NCBI RefSeq assembly: GCF_036850765.1 | Contig: NC_089492.1 | Coordinates: 99,343,022-99,407,021, forward strand | Reading direction: 5' to 3' | From: Saccopteryx bilineata | Taxonomy: Eukaryota; Chordata; Mammalia; Chiroptera; Emballonuridae | DNA: 64,000 nt | Shown here: piece by piece, positions 1 to 11,874 of the stretch | Layout of the letters: every line of letters starts with the position of its first letter | Numbering within the stretch: the first letter of the stretch is position 1 | Made by a program: the position numbers and the translations under genes | Notes under the pieces: model-generated | The model's database searches: none | Told to the model about the DNA's origin: nothing | The model's input: only the letters and a program-made list of their open reading frames with translations

Positions 1-271
1 CCACCCAGCAAGCCCCCACTGGGTGACTCTCTGCCCTTTTGGGGCTGCTGCTCTGTTGCTTGGCAACTGAGCTATTTTAGCATCTGAGGCGAGGCCTGGG
101 CCATCCTCAGCACCCAGGGCCAACTTGCTTGAACCATTGAGCCATGGCTGCAAGAAGGAGGGACTGTGTTGAATCCGATGGTAACCTTTCCTGTGTGCCC
201 TGAGTGGGAATTGAACCTGGGACATCCACATGCCAGGCGGATGTTCTACCACTGAGCCAAACGGCCAGGGC
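1..271 (-). repeat. SINE, family A (tRNA-derived), cut by window edge
   Basis: The right end is the tRNA-like head in reverse (gagccaaacggccagggc), with a reversed B-box (gaattgaacc) about 55 bases inside. The body has diverged copies of the family's '...ctggtgggc' units. Diverged, so an older copy. Confidence 0.85.
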
Positions 272-742
272 CAGCATACAATTGATAGTATTTTCTTATT
301 ATCCTTTGTATTTCTGTGGTGTTAGTTGTTCCTTCTCTTTCATTTCTAATTTTATTTGGGTCCTCTCTTTTTTTTGAGTCTGGTTAACGGTTTTTCAATT
401 TTGCTATCTTTTCATCATACCAACTCTTGGTTTCATTGATTTTTTGTATTATATTTTAGACCTGTATTTCATTTATTTCCACTCTGATCTTTATTGTTAC
501 CTTCGTTCTACTCACTTTGGGCTTTGTTTTTCTTTTTCTAGTTTCTTTAGGTGTAAGTGTAGATCATTTGAGTCCAATGGTTTAAGTGAGGTGTTAACCC
601 TTGTTAAAGCAGTTAGTCACTATACCTAAGCATGTCTACATGTCCTAAATCCTGCCTTTAGCTCTGTCAAAAAATTTATATTCTATACTCTTATATTTTA
701 ATGTATCACAGTATAAATATATTTTTCATGTATACTTTTGCT
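272..742 (-). mobile_element. L1 fragment (antisense ORF2 region), interrupted
   Basis: The stretch ccaactcttggtttcattga, ctctgatctttattgttacc and ctcactttgggctttgtttt is the familiar antisense of mammalian L1 ORF2. It is clear for about 300-610 and vague beyond. The SINE at 759 interrupts the following AT-rich sequence. No open frame survives. Confidence 0.7.
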
Positions 743-1193
743 AGTAATTTTTCTTTAATTTTTTTTTTAATTTTTTTTTTTTTATTTAATTTTTTCATTT
801 TTCTGAATCTGGAAACGGGGAGAGACAGTCAGACAGACTCCCGCATGCGCCCGACCGGGATCCACCCGGCACGCCCACCAGGGGCGAAGCTCTGCCCACC
901 AGGGGGCGATGCTCTGCCCATCCTGGGCGTCGCCATATTGCGACCAGAGCCACTCTAGCGCCTGAGGCAGAGGCCACAGAGCCATCCCCAGCGCCCGGGC
1001 CATCTCTGCTCCAATGGAGCCTTGGCTGCAGGAGGGGAAGAGAGAGACAGAGAGGAAAGCGCGGCGGAGGGGTGGAGAAGCAAATGGGCGCTTCTCCTGT
1101 GTGCCCTGGCCGGGAATCGAACCCGGGTCCTCCGCACGCTAGGCCGACGCTCTACCGCTGAGCCAACCGGCCAGGGCAGTAATTTTTCTTTAA
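743..1193 (-). repeat. SINE, family A, full length with 16-bp target duplication
   Basis: The element spans about 759-1177. The A-tail is the T-run on the left and the tRNA-like head is on the right (gctgagccaaccggccaggg). The direct repeat agtaatttttctttaa occurs at 743-758 and 1178-1193. CpG content is still high and the body is nearly identical to the copy at 53.4 kb, so it looks young. Open frames across it are SINE sequence, not genes. Confidence 0.95.
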
Positions 1194-1263
1194 ACAGATG
1201 TTAGTTGATAATTCTGCTCTTGTACCAGGAAATAAGTGTCTACCGTATACTTAGTGATCACTT

Positions 1264-1631
1264 AGGAACTAAGTTTCTTTTTTTGGTTTTTTTTGTTTGT
1301 TTGTTTGTTTTTACAGAGACAGAGTCAGAGAGAGGGATAGGAACAGACAGGAACGGAGAGAGATGAGAAGCATCAATCATTAGTTTTTTGTTGTGACACC
1401 TTAGTTGTTCATTGATTGCTTTCTCATATGTGCCTTGACCGTGGGGCTACAGCAGACTGAGTAACCCCTTGCTCCAGCCAGTGACCTTGGGTCCAAGCTG
1501 GTGAGCTTTTGCTCAAACCGGATGAGCCTGCGCTCAAGCTAGCAACCTTGGGGTGTCAAACCTGGGTCCTCCTCATCCCAGTCCAACGCTCTATTCACTG
1601 TGCCACCGCCTGGTCAGGCAGGAACTAAGTT
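1264..1631 (-). repeat. SINE, family B, with target duplication
   Basis: The element spans about 1276-1619, tail on the left (gttt repeats), head on the right (caccgcctggtcaggc). It is flanked by aggaactaagtt at 1264-1275 and 1620-1631. Confidence 0.92.
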
Positions 1632-1852
1632 GTTTTTGTTGTTGTTGTTGTTTAAAAAACTTAGTCTTTTTTTTTTTAAGATTTTATTTATTCATTTTAG
1701 AGAAGGAGGGAGAGAGGGAGGGGAGGAGCAGGAAGCATCAACTCCCTTATGTGCGTTGACTGGGCAAGCCCAGGGTTTCAAACCGGCGACCTCAGCATTC
1801 CAGGTCGACGCTTTATCCACTGCGCCACCACAGGTCAGGCAGGAACTAAGTT
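1620..1852 (-). repeat. SINE, family C, inserted next to the family B copy
   Basis: The element spans about 1632-1840, with the head at the right (gcgccaccacaggtcaggc). Its flanks are again aggaactaagtt (1620-1631 and 1841-1852), the same target as the neighbouring SINE, so three copies of the 12-mer bracket two elements. Confidence 0.9.
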
Positions 1853-2351
1853 TTAAGATTTGTCACATAGATGTGACACCTCCTCATTTGTGAAGTATTT
1901 AATATATATCAGAAGATACTTTGTGAAAAAAAGGGGGTGCAAGTTTTGGCTTTCGTATGTTAGAAAGTTCAAACAGAACTAGTTCTTAACTTGGCAAAGA
2001 TTTGATCACCTTGTTGGCAAGATTTGTACCACATCTACGTGCTTTTCCAGAGACAGAGCTAATCATTCTGTTTTATCAGGCAATTTTCCTGCTACAAATA
2101 CAAATGTACGCATATGTTATGGATAAATCTCTTTCTCTCCAGTAGAAAAGCCATCAAGTTTTTCAAAATTTTAAGTTTTAAAGTTTTTGGAACCTTTTAT
2201 TCTTTGCTTCTGATGCGAAGGAAATGCTAGACCCAAGGTACTTGTGCAAAAAGCTGGTTATATCATCGTAACCTATCTTTTCTCCTTTCAGATTATCGCT
2301 TTTCCTTGAAATATAGGAAACTCTGACAAATCTAGCTGTTTCAAGCATGTT

Positions 2352-3037
2352 TGGTCCTCTATTCTTTTTTTTCTTTTTTTTTAAGACAGAGAGTCAGAGA
2401 GAGGGATAGACAGGGACAGACAGACAGGAACAGAGAGATGAGAAGCATCAATCATTAGTTTTTCGTTGCGACACCTTAGCTGTTCATTGATTGCTTTCTC
2501 ATATGTTCCTTGCTTGAGCCAGCGACCTTGGGTCCAAGCTGGTGAGCTTTGCTCAAACCAGATGAGCCCGCGCTCAAGCTGGAAACCTCGGGGTCTTGAA
2601 CCTGGGTCCTCCGCATCCCAGTCTGACGCTCTATCCACTGCACCACCTCCTGGTCAGGCTCTTTTTTTTTTTTTTAAGTGAGAGGTGGGAGATAGAGGGA
2701 CAGACTTCCACATGCGCCCTGACTGGGATCCGCCTAGCAGCCCCCATCTGGGGCTAATGCTTTGCCCATCTGGGGCTCTTCTTGCAGCCGAGCTATTTTT
2801 AGCTCCTGAGGTGAAGGCTCGGCAGAGCCATCCTCAGTGCCCCAGTTCATGTGCTCGGACCAATTGAGCCATGGCTGCAGGAAGAGGAGAGAGAAAGAGA
2901 GAGAGAGGAAAGGGAGGAGTGGAGAAGCAGATGATTGCTTCTCCTGTGTGCCCTGACCAGGAATCAAACCCAGGACATCCACATGCCAGGTCAGCACTCT
3001 ACCACTGAGCCAACTGGCCAGGGCCTGGTCCTCTATT
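2352..3037 (-). repeat. SINE pair: family B (2364-2659) abutting family A (2660-3024), one target duplication
   Basis: Both elements are antisense. The 12-mer tggtcctctatt flanks the pair at 2352-2363 and 3026-3037, and no copy separates the two. In transcript direction the order is family A then family B then A-tail, which suggests a composite unit or an insertion into the tail. Confidence 0.85.
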
Positions 3038-3616
3038 TTTTATCTTAAAAAAATCAACCATGTTAACTGTTTAACATGGATAGGTAATATGTTTTGTTTA
3101 TTTTTCATAGCTGTGTTATTTTGTCATTCTTAGTTCTATTGATTTATTTCCATTTCTCCCTTGTTAGTACATCATTCTCTTAATCCATCCTGAAAATTAT
3201 TTTTATCACTCTGATACATAATCTATTTTTCCCTTATTCAGGAAGGCTGTGTTAGCCTTGTATAGTAGCTGAAGTGACTTTGGCATTTTTAATAGACAAC
3301 ATTATGAAACTTACTGAGTTCCCAATTTAATGTATGGAGATCCTAGATCTTTATGGTTAAGTTGCTATAACAAATGGAAGCATTTTTTTAAATGCACACC
3401 TTAAGGAGGCCCAAATGAACATTTTCTTGAAGCAGTAAATAACATTTTAAATAATTGTTAATAATTACTCAAATTTTTTTAATTTTTGAAAAAAATAAAT
3501 GCTACGTAAGTATATTGTTTAATTCAGTGCATCATGCACTTTAGTATTTCTGTTCTTCATTAATCTGGGAAGTTTGCATTTATGGCTGATCTTTTGTCTC
3601 CATTTGTTTTCTTTAG

Positions 3617-3805
3617 TTTCATGCTATGGATACACTGTATAGACACAGCTATGATTTGAGCAGTGCAATTAGTGTCTTAGTGCCACTTGGAGGACCTGTT
3701 TTATGTAGAGATGAAATGGAAGAATGGTCAGCCTCTGAAGCTAGTTTATTTGAAGAGGCACTGGAAAAATATGGCAAAGACTTCAATGATATACGTCAAG
3801 ACTTT
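3617..3805 (+). CDS. MTA3: MTA3 coding exon: end of ELM2 and start of SANT
   Basis: The exon opens after ctttag and starts in phase 0 with Phe-His-Ala-Met-Asp-Thr-Leu. It ends in Asp-Phe immediately before a gtaagt donor, giving 63 codons. The segment carries the ELM2 tail ([17 protein letters not shown]) and the first SANT helix ([14 protein letters not shown]). ELM2-SANT recruits and activates class I HDACs in the NuRD core. The reading frame continues past the donor only to an intronic stop, so the splice sets the true end. Confidence 0.97.
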
Positions 3806-5520
3806 GTAAGTAGAAAATTGTGAATAATATAAAATGTTGAGGTGGGAATATCCTATTTGTTTTAGAAATCTGGTAAACCTAAAAGCATTTACTTAGCAAG
3901 TTTGTGACTTAGTAATTTTCCTCTGCTTAATATAGAATGAAGGCCAGTATTATAAAGGGAAAAATTAGTAATTGTGAGTAAGACCCAGGGCCAGGTAACC
4001 CTGAGTTCTTGCTGTAAACCTTGGCTGTATGAATTCATCATCTTAACCTCTGATTTCTAAGTTTAAAATATGGACAGAGTATCTAACCGTTTGCACTAAA
4101 TATGGTGATTCCTGCTTCTTAAGCTTGTTTCCCTCATTTAGACCTTCAATATTTTTCTAGCTTTCTGACTAATTTGATATAGACTTTTTAATGTGGAAAT
4201 AACCTGTAAAGCAGAATAGAAGAATTTGCTTTATAGGTTTTCAATCTTTGACTCCTCTTAATGATATGCAGTATCTTATTTGTCTTTTAAATACTAGATA
4301 ATCTTTCCTGCTATTATGTACTTTCTTTTGTCTTTGTATTTGTGGAATTGCTATCTTTAATTTAATTAAGTATACAATCTCTTTGAAATGGAGAAATTTC
4401 CATTTGAAAAGGCCATAAATAGATTTCCAGAGCAGTCATTCTTTTTAAAAAAAATTATGACAATAGACTCTTTATAGATTGGGAAGTATTTGATATGAAC
4501 TAATAATATCTTGCCTTTTATGTTGTTGAATTTTTGTTTGAATTATTTCTGAAACAAAATTATTGCTTATTACTATGGATACATTGAATTCCAAACATGA
4601 TAATTAAAGCTGTTAGTGTCACTGACATTTGTTCTTTTGGCAAAACTTCACTCATACCCAGATTGTTATATGTCGTGATTTCAATTTATAGGACGTGCAG
4701 GTGAGAATTTAAAATGCATTGGTGGCATTTAGCTTCATTACACCAGTGCAATGTTATTAATATAGCAGTTATTTAATAAATATAGCTATACCACTAAATA
4801 GAAACCATAAAAACAAAATCCCCTAAAGAACCAAATCTGCAGGTCTGACAAAGGAATGGAAGATGAGAAACACTAAAACGAAACTACTTTCCCTGCACTG
4901 AGTGTGACATGCTCATTTTTTGTTATAGTAATCCTTCTGGACTCATTTCAGTTCAGCAAATGTCTGTTGAGCATCTGCAAAATGCCAGGCCTTCAGGTAG
5001 GCACTAGGCACACAACAGAAACTTAACATGACTTCAGGGAATGAGGTCATTGTCAAAATCAAGAGACTGAAACACATACACACAACTAAAACAAAATGTT
5101 ATTTCTGTCAGTAGCGTGAACAAGTGTTGTGGGGTATTGGGAGGGAAACTATCAGTTGTGCCAGTCAGATCAGAAATGACTCACAGAGTTAACTGGCATT
5201 TTAGCTGGATCACTAATGGTAAAGGCAGAAAATCGCAAATTGAAAAGTATGCATGAGGTGTGAAATTTGTGGACAGCACTCCCAGACATCTAACACAGGA
5301 CTAGGAAGTAATTCTCTGAAGAGTAGGTTGGTGCAATATAGTCAGGCACAGAGGCTGACATTGATATGAGTTTGAATAACAGACCAGTAATAATGCTGTT
5401 AGATGGTTTTGTTACCTTTACGGTAATAGTTTGCTATTATCCTTTTAAAGCCTGTGGGATGGATCTGTAGTAATGTCCCCTCATATTCTCGATGCTGATA
5501 ATTTAGATCTTTTTTCCTTA
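3806..5520. other. MTA3 intron sequence, nothing recognised
   Basis: AT-rich intronic sequence between the 3.6 kb exon and an L1 relic. No coding potential, strong repeat or RNA structure was recognised by eye. Confidence 0.6.
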
Positions 5521-6360
5521 TTAGTCTGGCCTAGGGGTGTCTCAATTTTATTGCGCTTTGCAAAGAACCAATTTTGGTTTGATTGACTTCTATTTCATTA
5601 ATTTCTGCTTTTGTGTTTATTATTTCCTTCCTTCAGCTTGCTTTGGGCTACTGAGCTTTGTTCTCTTCTAGTGTCTTTGTAAGGTTGAAGCTTAGGTCAT
5701 TTTTTGGAAACATTCTAAAGCAGTCATTTATTGGTAGCATGTTTAGCTAACAATGAGTTCAGCTTTGCCTTAAAAAGATATTTTATTTTTGGAGAATTCT
5801 TTTTGTTTTCTCTTTTAATACTCTCAAGATGCTTATTTGGCTTACGCAATTTCTGATAAGAATGTTCCTATGTAAGTCAACGTTTCTGTTTCTTTTTGTT
5901 CGTGATAACTCTTGACTCTTGGTTTTAGCAGTTTGACTACTATATTGTGCCTGAGTGTGTTTTCCTTTGTAATTGTTCTACTTAGTTTCCTAGAGCTGAG
6001 CTTTCCTGTTTGTGTATTAGTTTGGATAATTTGTATTGATTTATCTGCTAGTACACTAATTCTTTTCTTTGCTATATCCAGTATACTGATAAACTTGTTA
6101 AAGGAATTCTTCAAATGTGATAGCATGTTTTATTCTAACATTTATATTTTATTCTTTTTTATGCTTTCTCTTTGTATTTAAATTCCATCACTTTGTGTTG
6201 TCCCCCTTTTCATCTAGAATTTTCAGTATATTAATTACAGTTTGATATCTGATATTTTCAATATTTGGGTCATAGTGAGGTCTGTCTCTGTTGCCTGATT
6301 TATTTCTTGAAAATGGAACATTTATTTCCATGCTATTTTTAATGTCTTATAATAAATAAA
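5521..6360 (-). mobile_element. Decayed L1 (antisense)
   Basis: taggggtgtctcaattttat, followed by 'caaagaaccaattttggttt' and 'tttgggctactgagctttgt', matches antisense L1 ORF2 as in the 272-742 fragment. 5521-5700 is clear; the rest to about 6360 is AT-rich and only L1-like. Confidence 0.6.
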
Positions 6361-6410
6361 TGTTTTATATATTTTGGATGTGGAACATCCCGTGTAAACA
6401 ACAACATAGG

Positions 6411-6795
6411 GCCCTGGCTGGTTGGCTCAGTGGTAGAGCGTTGGCCTAGTGTGTGGATGCCCTGGGTTCGATTTCCAGTCAGGGCACACAGGAGAGGTGC
6501 CCATCTGCTTCTCCACCCCTCCCCCTTTTGCTTTTCTCTCTCTCTCTCTCCCTCCCCCCCCCATCCTGCAGCCCATCCTGCAGCCATGGCTCATTAGAGT
6601 GAGTTGGCCCTGGGTGTTGAGGAGGTCTCCATGGCCTCACCTCAGTGCTAAAAACAGCTCAGTTGTTGAGCAATGAATTAACACCCCAGATGGGCAAAGC
6701 ATCGCCCCCTAATGGGTTTGCTGGGTGGATCCTGGTCGGGGCACACGTAGGAGTTTGTTTCTGCCTCTCCTCTACTCACTGAATAAAAAAATAAC
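6411..6795 (+). repeat. SINE, family A
   Basis: Starts gccctggctggttggctcag with a B-box ggttcgattt and ends in an A-rich tail near 6790. It is moderately diverged from the 53.4 kb copy. It contains CT-rich and 'gcatcgccccctaatgggtt' body units. Confidence 0.9.
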
Positions 6796-8018
6796 AATGA
6801 CAGACTGAGTTAAGCAATATTTGTATTCTGAAATGAGCATGCCTCTTTTCCTTCTAGGTCATAGTTGTGGGAGATTGAGTTGTTGGGCTGGGTTTGGATT
6901 TTTGTTGTTGTTGTTGTAGTTACCTTCAGTGCATCATTGTACAAGGCCTAAACTTTCATTTACTGCCTTAAAATTTTTCAGCCTCATGGGGCCCCAGAAG
7001 CTTAATGATGGGTTCCCCATTTTTGCCAGATACGCTCCTTACCCAGCAGGAAAATCTCCCCACCTGACTAGTTCCCCTAACATCTCACCCAGTTTGCAAC
7101 TTAGTGGGTTTCACTTCCCTGCCAGCCTGGAGAGTTATTCAGATAAGCTGATCACATCCTGCCATGGAAATCTTCTTCAGGAACCAGGGCATACTTGCCC
7201 TCTTGTTACACAAAGCCTCACTTCCACAACCTCTCCTGGCTTATTATTCCCAAGTGTGACTCTACATGGTGTCCTTTCCCCGGAGCTGTGAATATGTCAC
7301 TAATAAACTGCTGCCGACCATATCTGTTTTGCCTTGGGTGTTATATGCTGTATGTCTGGCCCTCTTTTACTGTTTTAAGGGGTGTGTCCCTCACTAAGGG
7401 GTTGAATAGGAGGTGTTCTGAACACCACAGACTTCATATTCTTACCTGTGCTCGATATGGGGCCTGGCATACCGAGGGTTTTTTCAGTGTTCCTGTCCTG
7501 ACCTCAGCTGGTCCTGCACTGCAGAGCCTCTCTTCACATTGCTGCCCCTCTCCTTGTTACTGCCTGCGAGCAGTAGCGGGTGACATGGTGTGGGCGTAGA
7601 CAGTCTGTCTGTTGTCCTGTTGAAGCCCAGTCTTAGGCAGGCTTTGTGTGCCCGAGTGTCAGTGCCAGTGCTCCTACAGCTCCTTTGTAGCAACCAGTCT
7701 ATGCCTTGTGTTGCATTTTACTGGCGGGGTTGGTGGGTGGGCACAACTACCTGCCCACTCCAGTGGCAGATGGCTTTGCTTTGTGTGAAGGAAGAGTGAA
7801 GCAAGGGGTTTTCTTGCCCCAGGCCCCCGTTAGCAGCTGATGACAATTTGCACACCCACATCACCACCAACAGGGGTTTTCTGAGGTCTCTGCCTCATTC
7901 CTGTCCTTGCTGCTGAGCTCCTGACTGGCAGGGGTGTGCGGGTTCCCTCTGAGAACTGCTTCATGTAGCACCACCTTGCAAAGTTTGATAGGGTGTGTTT
8001 TCGTTTTCGTTCCTTCAA
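6796..8018. other. MTA3 intron, unassigned, possibly old retroelement sequence
   Basis: Richer in GC than its surroundings, with an AATAAA at about 7301 (ctaataaactgctgccgacc) that resembles the polyadenylation region of an LTR. Open frames of 120 and 134 codons (6929-7291, 7195-7599) have no recognised similarity. I could not find paired LTR ends, so no element is called. Confidence 0.35.
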
Positions 8019-9180
8019 AGTATTTTTCATTTTTTATTATGATTTCTTTTTTGACCCATGGGTTATTTAGAAGTTTTATATCATTTGATGTTTTTTTATA
8101 TATGTTTCTGTTACTATATTCTAGTTTCTATTGTGATCAGAAAACATACTCTATATAAACCAAATTTACATTTTTGATACTTGATTGATTCTGACCCAGT
8201 ATATGGTTTGTCATGGGGAATGTTTTATGTGTTATTGAAAAGAATAGATATTTTGATAGGTGGAATGTTCTATATATGCTATATAGTCAAGTTTATTGAT
8301 GGTGTTGTTCAAGTCTTCTGAAGGCGTACTGATTTTCTGTCTACTTATTCTTTTACTTATTGAGAGAGCAGTATTAAAAGTCTCTGGCTATAATTTTGGA
8401 TTTTCCTATTATTCCTTTCAATTATAATTAGGTTTTTGCTTTAATTATATTGAAATTCTGTTATTAGGTACATGCATGTTTAGGATTATTATGTTCTCAT
8501 GGTGAATTGATTTTTATCTTTAAATCTTCTTTATTTATGGTAGTATTATTTGTAGTGAAGTCTACTTTATCTTCTATAAATATAATTAAGCTTTATATTT
8601 TTACATGACATATCTTTTCATCTTTTTATTTTTGTTTATGTCCAAAGTGGGTTTTTTGTATACAGAATGCAGTTGGATTTTTTAACTAAACAGTCTGACA
8701 AACCCTGTTTTAGTTGTAGTGTTTAGATCACTTACCTCTAATATAATTATCAGTAATATAATTATCAGTTTAAATCTGTCATCTGAGCATTAACTTTCCA
8801 TATGTACCATTGTGTTTTGTCCTTTCCTCCTTTTTGGTTAATTTTTTATGATTCTCATTGTATCTACTAGTGGCTTACTAATTAAACTTTTGTTTAATTT
8901 GTTTAGTGGTTTGCAATATGCATCTTTGACATACCACAGTCTACCTTTCCATCAAATACCACTTAGATCACATAAATGGCCAGAACCATGTAACAATGCA
9001 CTTCCAGTTCCTCCTTCCCTCATTGTGCTTTTGTTGCCATACAGTTTGTGATTACTATTTTTTTGCTTAGACAATTAATAATCTTTTAAATAATTTTTTA
9101 AAAATTGTTTTCATAAATATAAAATATATTTACTTATCATGATTTATTTAAAACTTTATTTACCATTCCTGCCCCTCTTC
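8019..9180 (-). mobile_element. L1 fragment (antisense ORF2 5' region)
   Basis: Phrases such as tttgacccatgggttattta, attgtgatcagaaaacatac, tggtgttgttcaagtcttct and gattttctgtctacttattc are typical antisense L1 ORF2. The orientation agrees with the 5.5 kb fragment, so the two may be parts of one old element. It is no longer coding. The donor of the 36-bp insertion at 9776 lies here (8911-8946). Confidence 0.8.
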
Positions 9181-9425
9181 ATTTCTTTATGTGGAGTCCA
9201 GTTTTCAGCATCACCAGCAGGAACTCTCTCAGGCCTCCTGTGCTGGCCCAGTTCTGTCTGATGAACACTTCAGTGGAGATCTGTGGCCAGTGTGTGTGGA
9301 TTCCCCTGATGTCTCGAGCTTCCTTGTGTTAAACAGCTCTCCTAGCCCACTGTTGTTGACCTTTAATTATTTGGTAATTTTTTTGTTTGTTAGTTTTTTA
9401 GATTTTTAAAATTTTATTTATTTTA

Positions 9426-9836
9426 GCCTGATCAGGCAGTGGCACAGTGGACAGAGCCTTGGACTGGGATGCAGAGGACCCAGGTTTGAAATCTCGAGGT
9501 CACTGGCTTGAGAGTGGGCTCATCTGGCTTGAGCATGGGTTCACCAGCTTGAGCACAGGGTCGCTGGCTTGAGCATAGGATCATAGACATGACCCCATGG
9601 TCGCTGGCTTGAGCCCAAACATTGCTGGCTGGAAGCCCAGTGTCACTGGCTTGAGCAAGGGGTCACTCACTCAGTTGTAGCCCCCTAGTCAAGGCATATA
9701 TGAGAAAGCAATCAATGAACAACTAAGGAGCTGCAACGAAGAATTGATGCTTCTCATCTCTTCCCTTCCTGTCTGTTGCAATATGCATCTTTAACATACC
9801 ACAGTCTACCTGTCTCTGTCACACACAAAAAAATTA
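9426..9836 (+). repeat. SINE, family B, with an inserted 36-bp L1 fragment
   Basis: Head at 9426 (cctgatcaggcagtggcaca), followed by five or more 'ctggcttgagc' units and the family tail (gcttctcatctcttcccttc). The tail is broken at 9776-9811 by a copy of 8911-8946 with one mismatch, then resumes (gtctctgtcacacac). Confidence 0.85.
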
Positions 9837-10004
9837 CTCATTTTAGAGAGGGGGGGGAGAGAGAGAGAGAAAGAAAGAGAAAGAGGGAGGAGCAGGAAGC
9901 ATCAACTCCCATATGTCCCTTAACCAGGCAAACCCAGTGTTTGGAACTGGCGACCTCAGCGTTCCAGGTTAACACTTTATCCACTGCGTCACCACAGGTC
10001 AGGC
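9837..10004 (-). repeat. SINE, family C
   Basis: GA-rich tail on the left, reversed head on the right (gcgtcaccacaggtcaggc). It abuts the family B copy in inverted orientation. Confidence 0.85.
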
Positions 10005-11660
10005 ATGTTGTTTTCTTCTTAATTTTTATTGGTCACCCTTTTCTTTTATGCTCTGCCAAAGTAAAAATAGTTCATGAGTCCTGACTCGCCTCAGAGTCAC
10101 TTTGGAGTTCAGTTATTGTCTTGTAACCTTAGCTCTTAGATGGACCCATGAGTTGTTAGGGTTTTATGGATTATCTGTTTTCTCCCAATTTTTAGGGTAG
10201 ATATGACATTCTCTTGTCGATTTCTGTGTCCTAAACAGAAATAGGACCTGAAATATGTGAAGTAACCTAAACAGTTCAAAGTTCAAAACAGCCAGGTATT
10301 TCTTCCCTCATGCAATGAAGTCAGTTGCAGCAGAAACCCCTTTTAGCAATGGTATTTCCTAGCTGTTGAATCATTAGACTTTAGTTGCAGATAAAATTAC
10401 AGCTGTTTTGAACAGAATGGGGTATCATTTTGGCAACTGAGTGCTAAAACCGTTGGTATTGGTAGAATTGGAGAAGCAGACCCCAGGCTAGCTCCAGAAC
10501 AATCCCACAGAAATGGCCCCGCTAGTGAGCTCCCATCTTTGCCCTTACAGAAACGGAAATGGAGAAGCTGCTGGGTTAACTTCTGCTCCTGGGTCACACT
10601 ACTTTGACCTTGATGTTGGGTCAGGAAGCCTCTGGCAGAGCTTTGTTTCTACAGCCATTTTGTGCTTCCCTGCTCTGCTGTGGCAAAATGCATGCTTTAT
10701 GATGCACTGTCCTCTCTTAACTCTGCATAGTTCACTTCTGTACTTCAGTCTTATACACATACATCTGGTGGGAAGAAATAAATCGCAAGGGAGTCTTGGA
10801 AACATAATGTTTGGATTCTTAATCTTTGCATTAGAAATTAGGAAAGTGAACTAGAAGGAAGTTGGAAAGGACCATGAGCAGATCATAATTGAAGATGACA
10901 GAATCCATTTGAGTGAGCTAGTTTAAGGAGAAAGAAATTTATTACAGTATGTTGGAAGGCTCACAGAACCTCCAGAAGTTTGCAGGAATCCAAGTTTGGA
11001 TGCTTCAAAGCCAAGACTTGTGAAGCCAAGAGCAATAGCAAACACCACAGTGGTGCTGTTCTAGCAGAAACCCCACTACAAAAACTGCTGCCTCTGCTAC
11101 CAGTCATGCTTGATTTCTGCTCCACTTTGACTCTGTCATTAAATGCCACATCTCTAGGGTCTATTCCTTGAATGCTTCATTTCTTACCAATTTTTATTTT
11201 GGGGTGCTTTTGATTATGGGTGAGAGAAACTCAACCTCACCTAATTTAGAATAAAGAATAGATGTATGGGTTATATTAGAGTTCTTAGTTGCTAACTACA
11301 GAATTTATTATATCTAATATAAGCAAAAAGGATCCAGTATGGATCCTGGAAAGAATCTCTGGAAAGACCAGAAAACCAGGCTTGGATGCTGTGTTTTCAG
11401 GAACAGTGGAAACACCCATGCCCTCTGCTGCTCAGCATCCATGATTCCAAGCCTCAGCCACAGAAAAGACAACAGAGATGGCCCAGAAGAACATAATAGT
11501 TCAATCATTAATCTTGCTAAACTATCCATTGTCCCTGCATGCAGCCTCATTTTGATGCTCATTTCTATACCTAAATGTCACTTAGGTTCATCAGCCTGGC
11601 TCACCTATAACCTAGCCCATTAGTCTGCACAATAGTATTTGGGGAAAATACAGTTTAGAG
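10005..11660. other. MTA3 intron, no feature identified
   Basis: Mixed intronic sequence. Two stretches (about 10930-11100 and 11250-11460) have the look of an ancient interspersed repeat ('aaatttattacagtatgttg', 'ccagaaaaccaggcttggat'), but I cannot name a family. Open frames up to 113 codons are unrecognised. Confidence 0.4.
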
Positions 11661-11874
11661 CAGCGGTTCTCAACCTGTGGGTCGCGACCCCGGCGGGGAT
11701 CGAACGACCAAAACACAGGGGTCGCCTAAAGCCATCGGAAAATACATATTTAAAAATGTATTGTATACATATTTTATTTAAAAATGTATTGTATAATAAA
11801 TATGTATTTTCCGATGGCTTTAGGCGACCCCTGTGTTTTGGTCATTCGACCCCCACCGGGGTTGAGAACCACTG
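11661..11874. mobile_element. hAT-type MITE, nearly perfect palindrome
   Basis: Left end cagcggttctcaacctgtgg and right end ggggttgagaaccactg are inverted, and the inverted pairing continues inward through gtcgcctaaagccatcggaa / ttccgatggctttaggcgac, leaving only a short AT-rich centre. The termini match hAT families of the SPIN/Charlie kind as I recall them. The flanking octamers gtttagag and caatagag share only the last five bases, so the target duplication is imperfect. It has no transposase. Confidence 0.88.

Noticed and set aside
6929..7599. Overlapping 120- and 134-codon frames near an AATAAA
   Set aside because: Could be LTR-derived, but no paired ends or retroviral motifs were found.
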